Assembly (NCBI GenBank): GCA_008360975.2
Contig: CM039196.1
Coordinates: 6,738,263-6,802,262, forward strand
Direction of reading: 5' to 3'
Source: Lichenostomus cassidix
Lineage: Eukaryota; Chordata; Aves; Passeriformes; Meliphagidae
DNA length: 64,000 nucleotides
Of this stretch, positions 48,646 through 60,665 are shown piece by piece. The notes beneath the pieces were generated by a model. It was given only the letters and a program-made list of their open reading frames with translations. It was not told the origin of the DNA and made no database searches. Every line of letters starts with the position of its first letter. Position 1 is the stretch's first letter. The translations under genes and the position numbers were made by a program.

Positions 48646-51600
48646 AACAGGTGAAGAAATATTATGATATAAGGAAGGAGGTGGTGACATCAGTGAAAAG
48701 ACAGTCTATATTACCCTTGTTGAAAAGTTAATTTGATTTTTTAGGTATTCCTTTTCCACATGAGCTTAGTAGAAAGAAATTAAACTTCACAAGATACCAT
48801 CCCTTTACAGCTACTGGAGCAATTACCTAACTAAAAGACAGCATCTATTAGATTAAAATATGTGCCACTTAAATTAACAATGAGCCGATATGCATAAGAA
48901 ACGTTCAGTGTGAGCTCTGAACTCTGTGATCATGCCCTCGGTGGATTAGCAGAGTAACATGATGTGCTTTCAAAGATGCAGGGGAAAAGACGAAAAGCAG
49001 GGAACACCAGCAGAGACAGCCCAGGTGTCTGAGGCTGATCCTGGGCAGGCTGGGTGTCCTGGTCTGGGTGCAGTCACAGGGCTGCATCAAGGAGCAAGCT
49101 GCCCTGTTAAAATGCTGCACTGGAAAGAGCTGGAGGGGCTGCCTGGGGTAGTGGACACCACCAAGGAATATCTACTTGGAGGATCTTATCCCTCCAGCAC
49201 ACATTCCACTTGCTCCATGAGCTGGCAGTGACACGCAGCCAGCCCTGACAGGGATGTTGCATGACTAGAGCAGGAAGGATAGGACAGCCCATCCACTGCA
49301 GCTGAGGTCTGACATTGTCTCCACAACTCAGGTGTTTGGGAGGGCAAATACAGCAATGCACCCAAAACCCAGCTGGCTCTGACAGATCTGCCAGCTGCTC
49401 TTTGCAGTGCTGGGGCAGCTACAGAGACTTGGACAAAGAAGGGGCAGGAAAATCCTGTGAGGTGGCTGATAACAGTTAAATTTCTTCCACGACTGGAAAA
49501 AGCTGTTCAGGAAATTTACAACTAATTGAGACCAGAGGCTCTTGCAGACTTGTCTGGATCTTGTATTGCATTTGAAATTTGGAAACAATACCTGTCCATG
49601 GCCTGAATAACATGCTTCAGAGCTGCTAGACAAGGTCCTTCATCTATACAATAGCTTGCTTATGCAGGGAAAGGAAGCCAGCTCCAATCTGAACTCTCTT
49701 GTTTTAAGATTTCTAGACACATGGTGCAGCTAAATTACTGCAGTTATTGCAAGATTCCCCTGTGTGAACCAAAATTATTAGGGATGTCATATTTTATAGA
49801 AAAGATGAACAAAACAAAGAGATAGAGGCACCTCTATTGCAAATAGATAGAGAAGATAGGGTAGAAAGTGTAAACATTCTCATCTATCAAGTACTGAAGC
49901 AAATATATAATAATAAAACAAAAGCTTCTCTTAGAATCCCATCTTTAATTTCCCTCTGGAATATCACCCTGAAAGGGTTTTATGGAAATCTGAACTGGGA
50001 GCATGACATTTATATGCCTCATTCTCACTACACTGAAAAAGAACATTTGCATAGCAGGTATAAAAGGGACCTAATATACCAAGATTTTAAGCAAGAAATA
50101 AAAAAATAATCAAAATTACTTTAGCTGATTTAAGAAAAGAAAAATATAAGAGACCTTCATGTTTCAGCATATAAAACTTTGCATTTGGAAAGAACAAGCC
50201 CCTGTGGCCACCTGCTTTGAGATGTTTCACCCTTTCTCAAACCACCAGCTGGTACCAGTCACCTTTTGAAACAGAACATAAAGGAGAATCATCAGTGATT
50301 CAGCCTATTTTGGCAACACCTTTAATCATAAACTGGAAGAGTGCTAACAACCATGGCCAAGGTAACAAAACAGAACAGGACACACCATCCCATTCAGCCC
50401 CCTGCTACCACAGACACCATGTGCACCACCTCTCCTGGCCATGCACTGCTCTGAAACCCAGCAACACTTTTTTATACCCCATATCTCTTCCCTGCAGGAT
50501 GGATGCCAGCCCCAGGGCAGAACTGGGGTCCTCCCAAACTGCTCCACAGCCCATTTCTGCTGAAAAACTGGGACTGTTTTGGGGCTCAAGGACAGAGCTG
50601 AAAAATCCTCGTTTCTTCCAGCAGAGGGTAGTGGGACACACAAGCCCGCAAGCAAATGTGTAAGATTATATTGCAAGCAAGAGATACACGCAGTTCAAAC
50701 AAAACCGAGGGTGCAAACCTCCACTGCCTAATCCGGTGGAAATGTTACAAAACTAAACACATTCCTCTATTTGCATTCATCAAATGAAGAAACACACCAA
50801 ACTCAGCTTGTTCTCATTATCTCCACTCTTCTCCAGTAACAACATCATCTTCATTCCCTTTTCTAATTTTGGGAAGTGACACCCCCAGGCAGCAGCAGAG
50901 TCAAAAGAGCCTTTTTCTAAACATCTCTACTAGAAATCTGCCTTCTCTTTCTCTCTGTGGAACTATTCTCCTTTCCTTGGATCTCCTCGACTTTCAGGCT
51001 CTGTTTCATCTTCTCTCCCTCCCATCGTCCTGTTCTAAATCAAATGACTGAGCAGTCACACACGTCCTCCTGCAGCAGAGGAGCACAGTGCAGTCGCTGC
51101 TTTAATCTGGGTGTGTGGCCATGCAAAGGCATTCTCAGTTGCCTCCACAGGTCTGGAAGACCATGGGCAGAGCTGCACACACATGTCCCAGGCTCACGGC
51201 AAAGGTGGCACATGCAGAGGACTTGTGGCTGTTCTCATGCATTCTCTCAACAGATATCAAGAAGAATAACTAAGGGAGAAGCACAGCCACAGCCTTCTCA
51301 AAGTATGAAACGACTGTCCCAAGACTCCCCTGCCTGCACATCAATGACTGCCAACATCTCTGCTCACCATCTAACAGGATTAGGGCAGGCTTCTGGAGGC
51401 AGCTTCTCCTGCAGGGAAAATCTTATTACAGAACCCATCAAAAACCAAAATGCTTTTGGGGAGCAATAAAAACCTAAAACAGACCACAGTGACTGTCACA
51501 ATAACAGTATTTTTTTATTATTATTTAAATGATGAAACCTAGCATCACCACCTTAGGTTTAAGTGTTTCTGTCAGCTTGGACAAAATATAAAGTGAGGCT

Positions 51601-54449
51601 TCCAATATTTGTGCTGGTGCACAGGTATTCAATTCAGGCTGACAGAAAACAAAATTACTTTCTCAGAAAACATCCTATGAGGTGATAGCATCTTAATTAC
51701 AGAGACAGGGAAATGGGATTCAGCCTGGTATATAGATTTGTTTCTTGCCAATTTCACTCCAAAGTGCATAAGGCAAGGATCCCCCCAGCAACCCCGAAGG
51801 TGGGGGAAAGTGTCACTGCTTTACTTTTGTATTATTGACTGTGCCCCCAAACCCAGAACTTTTAAAGGCAGAGGAGTAGCTCACTTACACACTACAGTGG
51901 ACACAGGGGAGCTGTTTTCCCTACTAACACCTCACTGTTCACTAAAAGCCCATGGGTTTTGTCATTTTGGGGTGCCTTTTTTTAAAGAATCACAAAGTGA
52001 CCAGAAAAGGTACAGTTATGCACTGGATCTCATGAACTAAAACTCCTTTAACCCTGTGGCCATACTTCAGGAACATAAGCCAATTACAATTACCTGAGAT
52101 GCATTAACAAAGCTTAATACTCCCAAGTCAAAATGGGACAATTAGCAGCTCCTGTACCAAAATAGAAGACTATGGAAATGACATATGTGTCACCATCTGC
52201 TAACAATATGCAATAGGCAAACCAATTCAGGGAAGGAAAAGAAAAGAAAAATAAAAAAAGAAACAGTTTCTTGATGCAACTTGTTCCCATTTCAAAGAAT
52301 CGAAGTGAATATTCAGCCTAAACATTACACTTTCCACATTCCCAGCTGGGACCAGAATGAGGAGCGTCAAGCAACTTATGATTTAACTGTTGAGAAATTT
52401 CCAGGCCAAATTTTCAAGCAAGAAGTTTGGATACAGATCTGAACTGTGGGATGTTTGTCTGTGGAGTTCTGTCCTTGCCTCCAGTAGCAATAGCTAGCAT
52501 TAGTATGTGTACTTTTTAAATATCCAGCTGCTCCTGAACTTTGTTAAGTTCTTAATTCATGCTTTTTTCCCTTGATTTAATTTAAAGAGTAGGGACCATC
52601 ATTCTGATTTTCAGAAAAAATGAACATTTACTTCTTGCTGAACAGATGTCACACTGCAATGAGAATAATTTACTGTTCAGTTTTTCTGAATGAACCCCTT
52701 ATCCTTCCTGCCCTTTCTTCCTTGAATATTTCCTGAAAGTCATAAACCACCAGCAAACTAGTTTTGGCTTATGCTAGAAAACTTCTTTAACTCTGGGATA
52801 CCTTCTGCCATAATGGATAGGGGAAGTGTAGAGCCACACATCACAGAACAGCCACAGAGACATAGGCAAAGCTTACAAAGATAAAACTTTGCCATCATCT
52901 CCTTTGACTAGGGGGAGAAAATAAAAACAAATCAGAGTAATCAGAAAATCCAAGCACAGAGCTGCAATTCATATTCTGAGGAAAACTTCGAAGAAAACTT
53001 GTAATTTCTCAAATTGTAGTACAGCACACCTGATTCCACAGGGCAAGAACAAGGTGAAAATGAACCATGTTCTGGGAATTTAAATCCCTGAAGTACCCTT
53101 TGGTGAATATGAAAAACAATTTCTTTTTCAGAGCCAGAAGAGTGACTTTTTTATGTTTTAATTCCAGGATGCACATTTGAGTCCTCCAAATAATATTCTT
53201 CTCCCTCAACCACTGGACTACAAACAGGCTCTTGTTTATTTACCTGTAGAAGCATAGTCAGGTAGTTTGAGTTGCTCTGGAAACACCTCACCTTTAACAT
53301 TAGCTTCAGCAATTTTGGGAAGTTTTCCATTAAAAACAATACAAAGAGATGTCAATAAAAATTAACTGGAAAGTGTCTCAAGAGAAGTTCACCAACTAGG
53401 GACACATGTTTACTGAAAGAATGGCTGAAATTAGTGACTCTCAGCAACAGACCAGTAAATCCTTACACAAGGGATTTACACTGCTGCAGGTTGGGCATGG
53501 AGATGCAGATGAGGAGTGGGGTTCATCCTCTTCCTCATCTTCTATCACAAAGCCTCCCAAAGCTTCTCACTTACAGTATTAATTCTCTGTCATGATTACA
53601 GGCCTGCTTCCATGCACTACAGAGAGGAAAAGAGCCTCTTACATTGTTTATTCCTTGGGCATGAGTGACACACTCATTTTATCAGCTCTTTAACATCTGC
53701 TGTTCAACATTAAACAGAGATATCAGCAGGTTTTATTTTTTTTGCAATACCACATCCATCAAGTCATTGACAAGTTAACAAATCTGCTTGCTTTTCATGG
53801 TGCTTTGCTTTGATTTTTTGTAATTAAACAAAAGATTGTTTGGATCCTGCCTTTTCCCTCAAAATGGAGCACTGCCCATACAGCAGTTTAACTCTGTATT
53901 TACCTTCTAAAGCATCAAATTCTCTCTTCTCCCTCCCCATGACAAACCACAGTCTCTGGGACATCTGGAGGTTGTGGTTCGACTGCATCCCTTCCTGCCA
54001 TGAACAAAAGCAATCAGCTTTGCTGAATTAATAATTATTTAAGAATTGTTAGTATTTCTGAATTGCAAAACTCCATGCTTGCAAAGGCTGTAGAGAACAT
54101 TACCCTCCTTAAAAAGGTTATTTATAACAAAATAAAAGCTCCATGTTAGTTGTCTTAACTGTGCAAGAGGAGAAAATGCATCTGCCTTGTTTCTTTAGTA
54201 ACTGCTATGCAGCTGTGCAGTTACCAGCTCCTTTGGTATTCCTTGCTTCTCTCAAATTCACGTAACCATGGCTTAGTTTCCCAGGGACTTTTCGTGAATG
54301 TTGGAAAAAAAAATAAAGGCTAGGGAGAACGATATGGTTATGCTAAAGATACAGTAAACACAGCCAGCAAGAAAATGCAAGTATCCTCATTCTGAATAGG
54401 AACAGATGCCAAGACAGCAGAACCCTGCCTTGAACTGGAAATGTTTTCA

Positions 54450-55240
54450 ATTACGCACAATTTGTGCCAGCAAAACGAAAAAGGGGTTAAAGTGGATTCA
54501 GAACATCCGAATAGATGTAGAAAAAGCAGAGCCTGTCCAGGGGCTGTGCTCTCCTCAACCCCTGTGCCAGCTGCGGGGCCACTCGGCATGTGTGCAGTTA
54601 AACCAGCCCAGCAAAGCTGCGCCCTTCGGAAAAGTCAACCTGGGCGTGCACTTCTGGCACAAGGGCTGCCTGGGCAGTGGGGAGGAGCAGGCAAGGAGAA
54701 CAGATTCCCTTTCTACCAGGATTTTGTTTCCTACATGTTTGATTCGACTCCGAGCCCTCGCCTGCACAAACAAACGGGCGTTGAATTGTTCAAATTACAC
54801 ACAGTCTTGTGTTGCTCATTTACAACAGCACAGCCAGTGACAAAGAAAAGAACTTAAAGTGCTCAGCGCCCTTCAAACAGGAAGAAAGCCCGTGGTGACA
54901 GGCTAGAGAATGCGTGACTTGTTTTTCCACCACCCCATGATGCACACACACACACACGCACCACACAGAGTTTGGAAAGCTCCAGAAAACTCTGCATACA
55001 GGCTCACAGTTGTCTGCAAGAGAGTTAAACCTCCAGCTCCCCCTCCCCGAGTTAGGAGCACAAAGCACGAAAGCAGAACCTCTCTGGAACATCTCTCTTG
55101 CAAATTGTTGTAATTTCCCATCTGTCTTCAGCTTGGATGACTTTGCCAGGTCCACAGGGGACGATTTACAGCATTCGTTTTGGATTAAGGGTTCCTACAC
55201 TGTGACTCAGAAGCCAGAGTAAATGACCTGCAGCTGCCGC
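54450..55240. promoter_or_regulatory. CpG-enriched patch inside ZDHHC8 intron 1
   Basis: By eye there are about 22 CpG dinucleotides in roughly 790 bases here, against about four in the preceding kilobase. It is not as dense as the PGAM5 island. It does not encode ZDHHC8 exon 1. It could be an intragenic enhancer or an alternative promoter that escapes methylation. Function is inference. Confidence 0.35.
54943..54959 (+). repeat. CA microsatellite
   Basis: A short CA dinucleotide run ending in CGCACC. Confidence 0.8.
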
Positions 55241-55438
55241 CCAGAGCCATGTCAAATGGTGAAAGTGCCAGTCCCAAGGGGCTCTGCTAGTGGGTCCTAA
55301 GTGACTTAAATTCCAGCAATTACCACCTGATCTCAAATTTTAGGAACCAATGACTGTGTCAAGTTGATTTGCAGACTGATAAAAATGTGAAAGATCTGTT
55401 GGATAACCTCCATCGGAAAGGACAGGTTTTGTTCAGGC

Positions 55439-55454
55439 TTTTTTTTTTTTTTTT
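55439..55454 (+). repeat. Poly-T tract
   Basis: A run of about 16 T residues, with no element recognised beside it. Confidence 0.7.
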
Positions 55455-58400
55455 AACTAGCAAAGTTGTTGGCTGAACAATCCAACTCATTTTTTTCTAC
55501 TAGTGAAATTTATTGTTTGTCATTTGTTTTTGTGTTGAAATATACTTCTAACGCCACACCTTGCTTTGTGTGCAAACAATATTACAAACAGTTGTGTTTG
55601 GCCTGACACCTAAGTCTAACTGCAGTGTGACTTCACAGTTGTTCACAAAGACAAACAGGCATAATAAGAACAGCATCTCCTGGATCAAAAAATGTTTTCA
55701 GAAAGAACATATTAATTTGCTCATTATTTCTCTGGAAACTTCTGAGTTTTGGAAATTTGTGGATTTTTTGGTAGGCACAAAGCCTGTTTTCTAGTGAATA
55801 GGAAAATCCTGGTTTACATTTGTCTTTTATGATGGCATTTTCTATATATTCAGTGAAAGCCAACAGTACAATACTGTGTTACTTTACCCTCCCCTCAATT
55901 TTCAGTTTCCATACAGTCACATTTTAGCCAATCACTGTTGTTGTCTCCAGTGCTATATGGACTTTCTTGTACTGTAACACTCACAAGTGGAGGTCAGGCT
56001 GTGAGAGTCACCTTGAAATGTTTTGCTCCTTGAGCATCCCACCTCTGCAGAGTGGCTACACCCTCACAAGTGGATGCTGCCAGCTGGTATTGGGTAATTA
56101 ACTGCAGTCTGGTAGAAAAATTGTATTAGCACAGCCAAGCCTAACATCGATCTACCAGGTCAGTGCAAATCTGCAATGCAGATGTAGAAGCCTATTTAGT
56201 CAGCTTGCTTAAGTTTTTAATTTCAGTAACTAAAGCAACTTTACCAGTTTGCTGCTCAGCATCTTCCACACTGTGGCAGATTCTGCAACCTTAACTCTTG
56301 GTCACTGAGTGCTCTGTGTTGAAACAACTGGCATTTGAAACAGGGACAGTGGTCATGCCTGCAGCGTGAGCAGACTGCCCAGAGACTCACACACAGCAAC
56401 TAAATAAGCATAAAGGAAGACAGTGCTATGGGTATTATAATCATTTAGTGCTCCCTCATCTCCCACCACTACAGCTGAGTGAGAAGAAAATGGGTCAAGG
56501 AAAGATACATCCTCAACTTTCAGATATCTCCAGTTATACCCTGTCCTAATGTGGCTGCAAATTCTGGCCCCTCAAAGCTTTGGCAACCACTCACTGCAAC
56601 TCCACTGTGTCAGGCTCCAGGTCCATTCCATATTCACATATAAGCCAGTTACAATGTGGATTTTGCAATTAATTGATAATATAAAACAGACTAAGAGACC
56701 TACCCTAAGCATGCAGGAAGACAATTTGCCCTGGGTATAAGTGCATCCCTTCCTTCTGATCAAATATCTGACAGGAACAGGACTGTGCTACAAGTACAGG
56801 AATCAAAAAACTGCCAGCACAGCTGGAACTGATCTCCAGCTGCAGCCAACCTCGACCCTGGTCAAAAGGACAGACAGCAGCCTCAAATCTTTGCCTTCTA
56901 GAGAAGATGGGCAACAACACTGTCACCAACATCCTGCTGTACCAGCTGGCCCTGTCCACAGAGCAGCACACAGAAAGGAAAGCAGGACTTCTGCAGCTTT
57001 TCCTACAAAATGCATTTGCACCAAGGAGTGAACTAGTTAAACCACTGCTCTGTGCCAGCTGATAAATTCTGTTCAGAAACCAAGTAAGCATTTTGAAAAA
57101 GGTTTGATTACAGCTGCCTGGGGGCCTGGCAAGATGCAGGAAACTTATGTGACCCACTTATATTGCTGATCAGAAGCCTCTTCCTAGCAGACGGTGAGAT
57201 GGTGCATGAGGACAGCCAGTGAAATTTCAGGGGAAAACTCTGCACAGAAATATTCTGCAGTTCGTTGTCTCCAACTTTCATTACTGTCACCATGTAGCAT
57301 CACAACTCTTCTGGGCTTTTGACTACCAAGGATACTAAAGCCTCCTCATGCAATTCCTCTAACTTTTGATTTGAACTTGTTTCCTTCAGTGGAGCTTTTT
57401 CCTAACCCTGAAAAACTCTGCATGCTAATAAAGTGTCAGGAATACTCCCCATGCATAAAGAATTTACATACTATGCAGCAAGAATCTTTTAAAATTGTTT
57501 ACTTCTGACCAGAAAGAAGGCTCAGAAAGAAGCCCCTGATGGCTCATAAGTGGCAGCAATGGTAAAGTAGGAGTAAAATGCTGCAGCCATGAAAGAAAAA
57601 AATAATGTAGTTGAATCATGAAGTAGATTCTTGGAACATATGTCAAGGCCAGATCAAAACAGCCAATTGTTGCTATTATCTACTTAATCTTCTGTTTTGT
57701 GGAAAAGGGAGTTAGGAAATTCTTTTCAGCCAACGCGACTGTCTAAGCCAATGCCCAAGGCAAATAATGCTCTAAACAATAAGGCATTTTGTTTAACTCT
57801 GCAATAAATATTAAATTTGCAAAGACAGCTGTTTGGTTGCAGTCTCCTCCTGCAATTTCCAGTCAATGCTTTATATTTACATAAATGCATAACCGTACAT
57901 AATCCTCCCACGCTCAAGCCTCAGCTCCTTGAGAGAGCAGGCAAAAGGGTGGAAATTGGGACTTAGAAGTTTAATCCTTGAAACAAAAAATTAGGCCACT
58001 TCCTTGAGAGATGCCACATGGTGTCTGTCTGAAAAAGTGACATTTGTGGATTTTTACTTTGGAGTTATTGATATCTTTTCACAAGATTATCAATCACAGA
58101 ACAGTTTGATTGCAGAAGGATCTCTAACAGAAGAAAGAATTGACAGGAGCAGCCCCTATAACATGGGAACAACCGCAAGTCAGGGCAACAATCTTTAACC
58201 TTTGTTTTCAGGGGAGCCTGACCTTGACAAATTACCACTAGCATCTGACTGTACCATGAAGTGGTCCCTGATCTTTTAGCAGCTGTATTATTCATAGAGT
58301 AGGTTAACATTATTGTTTTCCCTGCCTATTGATTGTGAAAAGCTAATAAATCAACTTCAGCTGAAAAAGGTACATGCAAATCTGTGCTTTTATGCTGAAG

Positions 58401-59672
58401 ATACCAGTAAAACAAACCAAATCCAAACCCAGAAATCTTAACTGACAGGGACACTGCCCTGAAAGTACACTTACCTTCCTCTATACTCAGTGAAGTTCTA
58501 TCACCTGTCTCTGGCAGCAGAGACCATTGGGAACACAATATTCATAGGTTACAATACAAACTGTAGAAAGACAAGAGTATATTAATTTTTAAGTTTTAAA
58601 CTATTTATTAACCCTCCAAATGCAGGGTTCTGGAAGGTCACAACTCTTTGTCAGGCTGAGAGTTATCCATTCTTGTGCTCACACCAAACTCTGCTAAACT
58701 TTCCATTCCAAGACCACCAGAGTCCCTAAAATGAAAATGAGTGGACATGGTTGTTTGCAGATGCAGGATCAGACACACAGAACCTCTCCACCATAAGCAT
58801 TCCCACCCATGACTAGATTTCTGCTTGATGGCTCAGAACATCAGGGATGCTCACTGCTGAAAACTCCGAGGATAAAGAAGTTTTGGATATAACATCATCC
58901 TTCTGAAAAAAACAGCAATTTTTTTCCTATATGATTCAATGCAAGGCACAAGCCCTTGTGTTCAGTGGGATGAGTACAAATCTTTAACTTGATTTGGATC
59001 CACTACCATTGTCTTTTAGAAGCTAACTTGCATATGGCCACATTAAGGCTAAAATAAATACATTCAAATGTAACCAGAGGCCATCCATGGACTACAGCAC
59101 AAAAACTCAGCTGTCTGATGGGCTACTGAGACTGCAGATGCTTGAAATATTAAAGGAGGAGCCCCGGCACAGCTCTTACACCCAGGTGCATCTTGCATTC
59201 TCCTCCCTCCTTCAACAGGCACATGGCCCATGAATTGACAAGTGCATTTTCCCAGTTTGGTTTCCTGGGAATCTCTACTGGCTGCACATCAAGCCAAATG
59301 TTCACTTTGCTATCAACATAGCCAGGGGGCTTAGAGATGCTCGCCAACCCTTGTTCAACCAGTGTTTCTGTTTTACAACATGTCATGCTTGGTGATATTG
59401 AAAGGAAAAGCCAATAAAAGGAAAAATTAATCTTGTGATTAAACAAAACACTTTGGATTGCTGGCTGCTGACACTGGCACCAAGCCACCTTCTCCGAGGA
59501 CAGAATAGAACCTGTCTGCTGTCTTCACCAACAAAAAGATTTTTACAAAATAAGAGTGTCTTGCTATGAATGATCAAAATGAGCAGCTTGGCAAAGGCAC
59601 CTGGCCAATCCTCAATTACAGCCTTGTTCTACCCCAACTTAAAGATGATATTGCCCAGTTCCAGACTGAGAT

Positions 59673-59855
59673 GATCCTGCTCTACAGAATTTCTGCATGC
59701 CATGTAAGTTACATCTAAATTCACAAAATATAGAATTTACATCAAATTTGTAAGAGAATAAGAGATCCTGCTCTACAGAATTTCTGCATGCCATGTAAGT
59801 TACATCTAAATTCACAAAATATAGAATTTACAGCAAATTTGTAAGAGAGTAAGAG
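59673..59855 (+). repeat. 91-bp tandem duplication (two copies)
   Basis: The unit beginning GATCCTGCTCTACAGAATTT occurs at 59673 and again at 59764. The copies differ at about two positions over 91 bases (ACATC versus ACAGC, and AGAATAAG versus AGAGTAAG). The near identity points to a recent local duplication. It has no coding content. Confidence 0.95.
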
Positions 59856-60469
59856 TTTGGAAATTTGTTTTTAAGGTATTTGCAAATGTGTCAATGCTGA
59901 GTACACTCTGGAAATCTGAATCCCCAGGGCTTGCTAAGCAGCTGCTCCCTCAAAAGCAGGCTTATGTGCCATTGAAAGATTTGTGCTGGCCCTTTGGAAA
60001 GAGATTAATTCCTTTTCAACTCTAATATTTGCAGAGGGTACTGTGTTAGTTATGCCAAAGTTCTCTTTAATACTTGCATAAACTGTCGTTTTTGTCATCA
60101 GTTATACAATGTTCATTTATTCTGGCAAATGCTAAAATTTAATTTAAACACTGCTTAGAAGGTCTCTCTTAGGGAAATTCACATATGCAAATATACTTAA
60201 TGAAAACAAAAACACTCATAAGCACAGTCAAATCAGAATACACTTCTGAATGGCTTCTCACCATTGCTGTGCTAGAGGAATAGGACAGAAACTCCATACG
60301 AGAAACAGCAGGGGCTGGGTTTGTTATTTATAAATGGAATCTCCCCTCTTCTAGTCCTACTCTCCCTGTTTCCACACATTCTTCAGTTAACCATAAAATC
60401 TCATCACTTTATACATTAATATTCTCTTAAAGTTGAACAGCACAAGCACTGGACAGTCCTTCCTGGTCC

Positions 60470-60665
60470 AAAAGTTAATCCAAAGCAGGGCAATGAAGCT
60501 AGTGAAGGGTCTAGAGCACAAGTCCTATGAGGAGTGGCTGAGGGAATTTGAGTTGTTTAGCCTGGAGGAAAGGAGGGAGACCCTCAGGAAGAGGAAATGC
60601 CCTCAAGTTGGTTCATCAAAGGGGACATTCAGAAGTCTTACTGAGAAGGGTGTGAAGACATTAAT
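60470..60665 (+). mobile_element. CR1 LINE fragment with internal deletion
   Basis: The blocks AATGAAGCTAGTGAAGGGTC, GAGCACAAGTCCTATGAGGA, GTGGCTGAGGGAATTTGAGT and TTGTTTAGCCTGGAGGAAAG are the classic CR1 3' region in plus orientation. After the GAGGGAGACCCTCAG block the text jumps to CCTCAAGTTGGTTC and GGACATTCAGAAGTCTTACT, skipping part of the consensus. The small open frame over it is not a gene. Confidence 0.85.

Noticed and set aside
49020..49220. Possible CR1 or LTR fragment (TGTCCTGGTCTGGGTGC...; CTGCCTGGGGTAGTGGACAC)
   Set aside because: Only short stretches resemble known repeats and the order of blocks does not follow either consensus.
53244..53345. Exon-like minus-strand segment (KLPKIAEANVKGEVFPEQ...) ending in a good ACAG|GTAAAT donor
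   Set aside because: It lacks a polypyrimidine acceptor, no family was recognised, and neither open frame gives the phase-2 end needed to splice to ZDHHC8 exon 2. It is probably chance.
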